In this document: positions 57,665-64,000 of the stretch, in pieces
Layout: the number at the start of each line of letters is the position of its first letter
Numbering within the stretch: position 1 is the first letter of the stretch
NCBI RefSeq assembly: GCF_002099425.1
Contig: NW_018343987.1
Location: 13,641,501-13,705,500 of the forward strand
Source: Phascolarctos cinereus
Taxonomy: Eukaryota > Chordata > Mammalia > Diprotodontia > Phascolarctidae
Direction: 5' to 3'
DNA: 64,000 nucleotides
The notes under the pieces: model-generated
Told to the model about the DNA's origin: nothing
Seen by the model: only the letters and a program-made list of their open reading frames with translations
Database searches by the model: none
Translations under genes and position numbers: made by a program

Positions 57665-58215
57665 TGTGTGCCACGATTATTCTACTTGTGATGCTGTATG
57701 ATGGTGAGTCATAAAACACTACAGTCTTTTTTTTCTTTTTCTGTTTTGCTTGGCAATTGGGGTAAAGTGACTTGCCCAGGGTCATACAGCTAGTAAGTAT
57801 CGTGTGTTGTGTGTCTGAGACCGGATTTAAACTCAGGTTCTCCTGACTCCAAGACAGGAGCTCTATCCACTGCGCTACCTAGCTGCCCCTAAAACACTAC
57901 AGTCTTTAAAGCTGAAGATAAGCATTATCCAGGGGTTAATGGAGAGGTACACAGAGGGTATGAACAGCCTGCAGCACATTGCAAACGAGGTATTTGAAGT
58001 GGCGTAGATTTCATCAAATAAGTGCATGATTAAGAAAGATGGGCCGGACGCTTGATTAGAGTGAAGGACGACCAATTGACAGTCTGCCTGTGTATTCTAT
58101 TGGTGTTCTCTCAGCGTCAAGCAAACTTGAGGAAGGTCTCCTGCATATTGGGCAGACTCCCTATGGTGAATTTATGGTACGACAGGGATGACAAGAATCA
58201 CAAAGAGTTAACGGT
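57665..58215 (+). repeat. RTE-type LINE relic (C-terminal end of ORF)
   Basis: Translated pieces follow the C-terminal part of RTE-type LINE proteins: VMLYDGES before the SINE, then LMERYTEGMNSLQHIANEVF, RVKDDQLTV, and (next frame) WADSLW and IYGTTGM, against the family pattern ...RWAGH..R..DDRWT..., WADSL...YGT.WM. Several stops and frame changes; long dead. The SINE at 57730-57889 lies inside it. Confidence 0.55.
57730..57889 (-). mobile_element. Marsupial SINE (antisense) with perfect 18-bp target duplication
   Basis: T-run, CORE section, 'gcgctacctagctgcccc' head in reverse. 'taaaacactacagtcttt' is present exactly at 57712-57729 and 57890-57907. Confidence 0.96.
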
Positions 58216-58599
58216 AATAGACTGCCGAGGCAGACGCTGCTTTCTGGATCCGCTATGCCCCGTTCCCTCACACCCATCCATATCTTCTCTATCCCAACTG
58301 TCTCTTCTTCACTCTGCTCTTTCATTTCATTGTGCCCAAAGGAACCCGATTCTGCAGTTGTTGGTATCATCTTAAAATTGGGCATGGATTCAGCCTTATT
58401 TTATCTACTACAGAAAGTGGGTAAGACAGAGGGATCAGTGGGGGCAATTGTGAACCATAAAGCACTCAGCCCCTTAGACTACCCGCAAAGGTAGGATATT
58501 TTGGAGACTGCTGAATAAATACTCTCCTTTCACCTCACACCTGTACACTCTAACCAACTAACTCCTGGCAATAGTAGAGTTGCCAAGGTCTGGACAATC
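58216..58599. other. Intergenic, nothing recognised
   Basis: No named repeat, exon or RNA gene seen. Confidence 0.5.
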
Positions 58600-58920
58600 A
58601 ATATTCGTTTACCATGTGTCTACTACGTGCACTGTGCTGAGTGCTGAGCAAACAAAGATAAGACAAAAACAGTCCCTGCCCTCCAAGACCCCATATGGGG
58701 GAGACAACATAGGGAAATAGAGGAGAAATATAGTGAAAATGGGACATAACCCCAGAAGGAAGTCACTGAAGGTGAGAGTGGGGACAGAGAAGCCCCTTGC
58801 AGAAGGATTTTAGCTCAGACTTAAAGGAAGGCAGAAAGTTCAGGTGGAGAGCCTTCCAGGTACAAGTCACAGCCAAGGAAAGGACAAGAAGCTGGAGTGC
58901 ACAGCTAGGATTGTGTCCAG
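58600..58920 (-). repeat. L2 LINE (antisense)
   Basis: 'ttaccatgtgtctactacgt', 'gcactgtgctgagtgctgag', 'agtccctgccctccaagacc', then 'gaaggcagaaagttcagg'. Confidence 0.75.
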
Positions 58921-58924
58921 TGTA

Positions 58925-59190
58925 GAGCTCACGGGGCAGTGGACAGAGTGCTGGGTCTGTATTTGGGAAGACTCCTCTTCCTGAGTTCAAATCTGGCCTT
59001 AGACACGTACTAGCAGTGTGACCCTGGGCAAGGCACTTAACCCCATTTGCCTCAGTTTTCTCATCTGTAAAATGAGCTGGAGAAAGAAATAGCAAACCAC
59101 TCCAGTTTTGTTTTTTTTTTTTGCCATGAAAACTCCCAAATAGGATCACAAAGTATCGGACATGACTGAAAACAATAGAACTCATGGAAG
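58925..59190 (+). mobile_element. Longer marsupial SINE, near full length
   Basis: 'tagagctcacggggcagtgg', 'gttcaaatctggccttagac', 'gtgtgaccctgggcaaggca', 'aatgagctggagaaagaaat', ending 'atcggacatgactgaaaaca'. Confidence 0.88.
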
Positions 59191-59209
59191 AGAATAAAAC
59201 GTAAAAAGA

Positions 59210-59370
59210 CTGGAACGGACCTTCAACAGGTAATAAGTTTCCCATCACTGGAATTGTTAAAGAAGAGGCTGGATGACCACTGAGTAGGATGCTCTCAACT
59301 GTCAAAGAGATAATTGTTTATGAGTTGTGCCAAACAACTTCCGAGGTACTTGTCAACTCTCAGATTTTGT
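59210..59370 (+). repeat. CR1/L3 LINE 3' fragment
   Basis: 'agtttcccatcactggaatt', 'aagaagaggctggatgacca': sense CR1/L3 3' end. Confidence 0.6.
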
Positions 59371-59633
59371 GAAAAAATGAATATTTAATGAAAATCGAGG
59401 AGGTGTATGTGTCTTCCAAGGTAGACGGTTTGCTTAGGGTTTTAGGAAACAATCGCATTTGGGTTTGGTATTAGCTAAATCACAATTCTTTTTTTGTACT
59501 AATAGAAAAGACAGAAACCGCTCAGAGATTTAAAAGGAATTGACAGGAGAAAAAGTAAACGCAACGCGTCGCTCTGCCATTTGACTGCAACAGGACACCG
59601 TGAAGCCCTGAAAGAGCCTGGTGGCGCGTTGCT

Positions 59634-59651
59634 TCTCGGGAGTTGTAGTGC
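59634..59651 (-). promoter_or_regulatory. ZNF143-type (ACTACAA..TCCC) motif
   Basis: Reverse complement gcactacaactcccgaga fits the ACTACAANTCCC element bound by ZNF143 at many CpG promoters. It lies about 170 bases before the ZW10 ATG. Confidence 0.55.
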
Positions 59652-59678
59652 AGCGCTGTACCTGGGCTCAGCGCGCTT

Positions 59679-59689
59679 TGGGCGGGGGA
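59679..59689 (+). promoter_or_regulatory. GC box (Sp1/KLF type)
   Basis: tgggcggggga, about 130 bases before the ZW10 ATG. Confidence 0.6.
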
Positions 59690-59819
59690 GACTCACTTTC
59701 CCAGTAGGCCGTGCGCGACGGCCAAGCGGCGGGACCGGGGCTGTTGCGCTGGCGCGGGAGGCGGTGGCGGTCGCTGTGGATTTGCCTGGGAATTGGGGTC
59801 TGGCATCCCGAGTGAAACG

Positions 59820-59924
59820 ATGTCTTCGTTTGTGACCGAAGTGTTGGCGCACTCCGGACGACTGGAGAAGGAGGATCTGGGTACCCGGATCGGTCGCTTG
59901 ACCCGGAGGGTGGAGGAGATCAAG
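59820..59924 (+). CDS. ZW10: ZW10 first coding exon
   Basis: 35 codons: [35 protein letters not shown], then the donor 'gtgagg'. This is nearly the human ZW10 N-terminus as I recall it ([20 protein letters not shown]). ZW10 is part of the RZZ complex (with ROD and Zwilch), which recruits dynein and the spindle checkpoint proteins to kinetochores, and of the NRZ tether for Golgi-to-ER vesicles. The ATG has A at -3. The following exons lie beyond the window. Confidence 0.97.
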
Positions 59925-60117
59925 GTGAGGACCGACCGTGCGGGGCGGGGGCGGGACGGACGCCTGGCCAGGCTGGGGCTGGGGGTGGTGAGGCCTGACC
60001 AGGTGGGAGGGGGCAGCACTTGAGGGGTACGGAAGGGGGAGAGTGGGGATTAGGCGGGGAATGTAATATAAGACTGGAAGTAGGTGAAGGGGGAGGGGAA
60101 CTCAGCAAATGCCAAGT

Positions 60118-60289
60118 CAACCTAATAAGCATTTATTAAGCACTTACTATCCTTGGCCTGTAGACAGCGTGCTTCGTATGTATCTGTTTGCATGGTGTGT
60201 TCCCCATTAGGTCACTAGGACGACAGGGACTTTTTTGGCCTCTTCTTGTATTCCCAGCACTTAGCGCAGTGCCTGGCACATGTTGGACT
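60118..60289. repeat. Two L2 end fragments, opposite orientation
   Basis: 'taagcatttattaagcactt' (antisense) followed by 'tattcccagcacttagcgca' and 'gtgcctggcacatgttgg' (sense). Confidence 0.6.
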
Positions 60290-60535
60290 TGGCAGTCTTT
60301 TCAGACTCTTCCTGACCCCATTTGGGGTTTTCTTGGCAAAGATACTGTAGTGGTTTACCATTTCCTTCTCCAGCTCATTTTATGGATGAGGGAACTGAGG
60401 CAAATGGGGTTAAGTGACTTGTCCAGGGTCACACAGCTGGTAAGTGTCTGAGGCTGGATTCGAACTCAGGGAGATGAGTTTTCCCGACTCTAGGCGTGGC
60501 ACTCTGTCCATTGCGCCACTCAGCCGCCCTAATAG
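60290..60535 (-). mobile_element. Longer marsupial SINE, antisense
   Basis: 'ggttttcttggcaaagatac', 'ggtttaccatttccttctcc', 'ggtcacacagctggtaagtg', 'ccattgcgccactcagccgc'. Full length. Confidence 0.9.
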
Positions 60536-60544
60536 GCACTTTAA

Positions 60545-61984
60545 ACAGATATTTATTGACTGATTGGAGGTTTCTAAAAATAGGTTTTCCTTATAGTCAG
60601 ATAAAGCATGCTTCTCTGCACCTTCTACTCACTTCTTCTAATCTTGCCTTCTGGAGCCAATCAGAATAAACCTCATTCCCCTTTCACACTACAGCCCCTC
60701 AGTTATTTGGAGACGGCTATCTCAGCCTCCACCCCTTTTCTCCTTTTTTTTAGGCTAAACGTTCTCTGTTCTTTCAGTGGGTCTTTGTATGGCATGGCCT
60801 TTCTATCCAGTCTCCTCATCCTTCTAGTTTCCTTTCTCTGAACCTTTGCTCTAGTTTTGGTTTGATCAGGGTAGTGTATAACAGGAATGTCATTCTTCCT
60901 CATTCTTGTCAGTGCACCTTTCTCCCCCTCCCCCACCCCCCAAGATGCAGCCTAAATTTGTATCAGCTTTTGGAGGCTGTCACGCTGGGTGTCGGCTCAT
61001 ACTGAATCTAATGGCCACTTAAATACCCAGATGTTCTTCTTGTGTCCAGCTGTGCAGCTCCCATCTTGTACTGGTGTTTTGAATCAAAGTGTAGAACTTT
61101 ATCTTATCTCTGTTTTACTGGACTTATGATTTCATTGGTATAGGAAACTTCTACCAGTGATTATAAATAGCTTTCCCCAACTTCTAGTCAGAGAGTTGCC
61201 CAAAGCACTGAGAAGTTAAGTGATTGGCCCAGAGTCACACAGCCAGTATGTGGCGGAGGTGGGATTTGATCCCATGCCTTCTTCACTCAGGGGCCAGCTG
61301 TGTATCAACTCCAGCACATTCTTTCTCTTAACTTTAACTTTATTAGATCTGGCCTATCATTTTAGCATGCTGGAGATTTTTTTTTTTAGATTCTGACTGT
61401 CAGTTATCCCTCCCAACTTTGTGTCATCTGCAAATTTTACGTAGAGCCACCCATGCCATCGTCTGAGTCATTCATAACAACATCAAACTAAACAGATCTC
61501 TTTTAAGTTCTACTAGAAACTTCTGCCCAAGTCGACATTAACTCTTTAATAACTATTCCAGTTATTTTACCACTTCTGGACTAGACCACATATCTCTTCA
61601 TTTGCCTATAAGGTTGGAATGTGAGGTATTGTTACATGCTGTGCCCATACCTATTATCTACCTACCAGCTTAGTAACCCAATCAAAAAAGGAAATGAGGT
61701 TAATTTAGCATGACTGGTACTTAATGAAACCATACTACATCTTTATGATCACTGCTTCCCATTGTAAATGCTCACTAGTCACCCCTTTAATAATATATTC
61801 AAGAGTTTTGTCAGGAATTGAAGACAAGCTCACTAGCCTATATTTTGAAGATTCTACCCTCTCTTGTGTTTAAAAAAAAATGGGACATTTAATTATCTCC
61901 AGTCTTTTGCTACCTCTACTGTTTGCTCTGATATTAAAAAAAAAAAAGAAAAATCAATGACAGGCTCAGCAATCACATGAAATA
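60545..61984 (-). repeat. Long CR1/L3 LINE (antisense), first part
   Basis: Long antisense CR1/L3: 'tttaggctaaacgttctctg', 'aactttgtgtcatctgcaaa', 'aaggaaatgaggttaattta', 'ggctcagcaatcacatga'. It stops where the L1 begins and resumes at about 63600. Confidence 0.8.
61195..61320 (-). repeat. MIR-type SINE inside CR1
   Basis: 'gaagttaagtgattggccca', 'gagtcacacagccagtatgt', 'gggatttgatcccatgcctt'. Confidence 0.7.
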
Positions 61985-63600
61985 ATTTCTTTTTAAAAAT
62001 TAATTTATTTTTAGTTTTCAACAATCACTTCCATCAGTTTTTGAGTTTTAAATTTTCTCCCCCTTCCTCCCCAAATCTGCTTGCAATCTAATATAGGCTC
62101 CACATATACATTCCTATTAAACATATTTTCACATTAGTCATGTTGTAAAGAAGAATTAGAACCAATAAGAGGAACTACAAGAAAGAAGAAACAAAACAAA
62201 ACAAGAAAAAAAAGAGCAAATAATATGCTTCAATCTGCATTCAAACTCCATAGTTCTTTCTCAGGATGTGGATAGCATTTTCCATCATGAGACTTTTAGA
62301 GATGCTTGCATTACTGAGAAAAGCTAAGTCTATCAAAGTTAGTCATTGCACAGTGTTGCTGTTACTGTGTAAAGTGTTCTGGTTCTGCTCACTTCAGTCA
62401 GCATCAGTCCATAGAAGTCTTTCCAGGTTTTTCTGAAGTCTGACTGCTCATCATTTCTTATAGCACAGTAGTATTACATTACATTCATATACCACAACTT
62501 GTTCAGCCAATCCCCAGTTGATGGGGGATGCCCTCAATTTCCAATTCTTTGCCACCACAAAAAGGTATTTTTGTACATGTAGGCCCTTTGCCCATTTGTA
62601 TGATCTCTTTAGGATACAAACATAGAAATGGTATTGCTGGGTCAAAGGGTATGCACAGTTTTATAGCCCTTTGGGCATAGTTCCAAATTGCTCTCCAGAA
62701 TGGTTGGATCAGTTTACAACTCCACCAACAATGTATTAGTGTTCCAATTTTCTCATATCTTCTCCAGCATTTATCATTTTCCTGTTTTGTCCTGTTGGCC
62801 AATCTGATAGGTGTGATGTGGTACCTCAGAGTTGTTTTGATTTGCATTTCTCTAATCAATAGTGATGTAGAGCATTTTTTCATATGATTATAGATAGCTT
62901 TAATTTCTTCATCTGAAAACTGCCTGTTCATATCCTTTGACCATTTATCAATTGGGGAATGACTTGTATTCTTATATTTGACTCAGTTCTCTATATATTC
63001 TGAAAAATAAGTCCTTTATCAGAGACACTGGGCGGTAAAAATTGTTTCCCAGCTTTCTGTTTCCCTTCTAATCTTGGTTGCCATTGGCTTTGTTTGTGTA
63101 GAAACTTTTCAATTTAATGTAATCAAAATTCTCCATTTTGCATTTTATAATATTCTCTGTCTCTTGTTTGGTCATAAATTCCTCCGTTCTCCAGAAGTCT
63201 GACAGGTATACTATTCCTTGCTCTCCTAGTTTGCTTATAGTATCAGCCTTTCTATCTAAATCATGTGCCCATTTTGACTTTATCTTGGTACATGGTGTAA
63301 GATGTTGGTCTGTCTCTAGTTTCTGCCATACTGTTTTCTAGTTTTCCCAGGAATTTTTGTTAAATATTGAGTTCTTATCACAGAAGCTGGTGTGTAATGG
63401 TTTATGAAACAGTAGATGACTATAGTCATTGACTACTGTGTCTTGCATATTTAACCTATTCCACTGATCCACCGCTCTGTTTCTTAGCCAGTACCAAGCA
63501 GTTTTGATGATTGCTGCTTTATGATACAATTTAAGATCTGGAATGGCTAGGCCACCTTCCCTTACATATGTTTTCATTCATTCCTTTGATATTCTGGACC
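61985..63600 (-). mobile_element. L1 LINE, 3' 1.6 kb
   Basis: Reading the - strand: ORF2 C-terminal part (GGLAIPDLKLYHKAAIIKTA; CSTSLLIREMQIKTTLRYHI; LIHCWWSCKLIQPFWRAIWN), then 3' UTR and a poly-A end (T-run near 61988). Frames are interrupted, so it is inactive. It splits a CR1 element. Confidence 0.93.
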
Positions 63601-63835
63601 TTTTGTTCTCGAAGGTTATTCTTGATCCAGAAAACAAATAAAGGAAGCAAGAGTTAAATAGTTCCGTCTGTTATTATTATCCCATTGGTTGAACAGACTT
63701 TCTGTCCTCTGATTTTTCTCGTCTTCAACATAGCTAAAAAAGCCCTTTTTATCGTCTTTAGCATTTATCTTTAGGCATGGTTCATTTTGTATTTTAGTAT
63801 TCTGTTGTGAAGCTTTTCCTGCTCACTCTTATCTT
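63601..63835 (-). repeat. CR1/L3 LINE (antisense), continuation
   Basis: 'cttgatccagaaaacaaata', 'gctaaaaaagccctttttat', 'cgtctttagcatttatcttt': antisense CR1/L3 text that continues the copy left off at 61984. Confidence 0.6.
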
Positions 63836-64000
63836 TACTGCTTACCCTTGGTTTTCCTTGTATCTTACATGTTTGTGTATGTATCATTTCTCCTTCGATT
63901 AAATTTAAGTTACTTAGAGGAATGGTTTGTGTTTTTGTCTTTTTATCCCTAGTGCCTAGTACTTTGCTTATGTTAGGTACTAAATAAGTATTTGTTAGAA
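63836..64000 (+). repeat. L2 LINE 3' end, cut by window edge
   Basis: 'tttttatccctagtgcctag' and 'aggtactaaataagtatttg': sense L2 terminus. Confidence 0.65.

Larger units (their letters stand above)
59560..60015. promoter_or_regulatory. ZW10: CpG island at the ZW10 promoter
   Basis: GC-rich and dense in CG dinucleotides (for example 'gcgcgctttgggcggggga' and 'ggccgtgcgcgacggccaag'), in sharp contrast to the AT-rich surroundings. Spans the inferred transcription start, the ZW10 start codon and the first splice donor. No TATA box, as usual for housekeeping genes. Confidence 0.85.
59925..64000 (+). other. ZW10: ZW10 intron 1 (continues past the window)
   Basis: No further ZW10 exon recognised (next residues expected: GEVCNMISKKYSEF). 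Filled mainly by LINEs and SINEs, listed separately. Confidence 0.8.

Noticed and set aside
58763-59305. 180-codon open frame on the - strand
   Set aside because: It runs through an L2 end, a marsupial SINE and a CR1 fragment. No domain or compositional sign of a real protein.
59499-60132. Open frames on both strands in the CpG island
   Set aside because: GC-rich DNA has few stop codons. Only the + frame from 59820 matches a known protein (ZW10); the rest are shadows.
62503-62931. 142-codon frame that looks protein-like
   Set aside because: It is the C-terminal relic of L1 ORF2 (CSTSLLIREMQIKTT), not a host gene.

Overview
The window is vertebrate nuclear DNA, most likely from a marsupial. 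Evidence: long introns with GT-AG borders, three genes recognisable as orthologues of human genes, and a repeat set typical of metatherians. The repeats include tRNA-derived SINEs that open with GGGGCAGCTAGGTGG, a longer SINE ending in GACTGAAC-like sequence, marsupial-type L1 3' ends, and many L2, CR1/L3, MIR and hAT relics. The species cannot be fixed from the sequence alone; the SINE type would fit an Australian marsupial.

Layout. Positions 1 to about 12,134 lie in an upstream intron of USP28, whose first exons fall before the window. This stretch holds a dead TRIM-type RING/B-box retrocopy (496-1300), an AT-rich block ending in an LTR-like sequence (a probable retroviral fossil), SINEs, L2 and CR1 relics, and a small TA-flanked DNA transposon. 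From 12,135 to 42,019 I placed 23 coding exons of USP28 on the + strand. All have GT-AG borders, the frame is unbroken, and they run from the ubiquitin-interacting motif to the stop codon. They include a 186-bp, 62-residue exon that matches the known tissue-specific USP28 insert. The 3' UTR ends near 43,032 after an AATAAA signal. From 43,000 to 51,900 there are only repeats. CLDN25 (intronless, - strand) lies at 51,935-52,623 and carries one apparent single-base frameshift. A further repeat-rich spacer contains a 7SL RNA pseudogene inside an L1 and an RTE-type LINE relic with a SINE inside it. A CpG island follows at about 59,560-60,015, with the first coding exon of ZW10 (+ strand, 59,820-59,924). 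The remainder is ZW10 intron 1.

The order USP28(+) - CLDN25(-) - ZW10(+) is the mirror image of the human 11q23 order as I remember it, so this is a conserved syntenic block. The genes do not form an operon or a joint pathway: USP28 is a deubiquitinase of DNA-damage and MYC control, CLDN25 a claudin-family membrane protein, and ZW10 a kinetochore and vesicle-tethering subunit.

I found no sign of an undescribed multi-gene system. The observations most worth a second look are: a decayed copy of part of a USP28 exon lying in an upstream intron (13,899-13,987); the frameshift in CLDN25; a SUMO-interaction-like motif in the tissue-specific USP28 exon; a 7SL pseudogene; a fold-back hAT element with a perfect 8-bp target duplication in the last USP28 intron; and a perfect 12-bp hairpin at 46,087-46,120.
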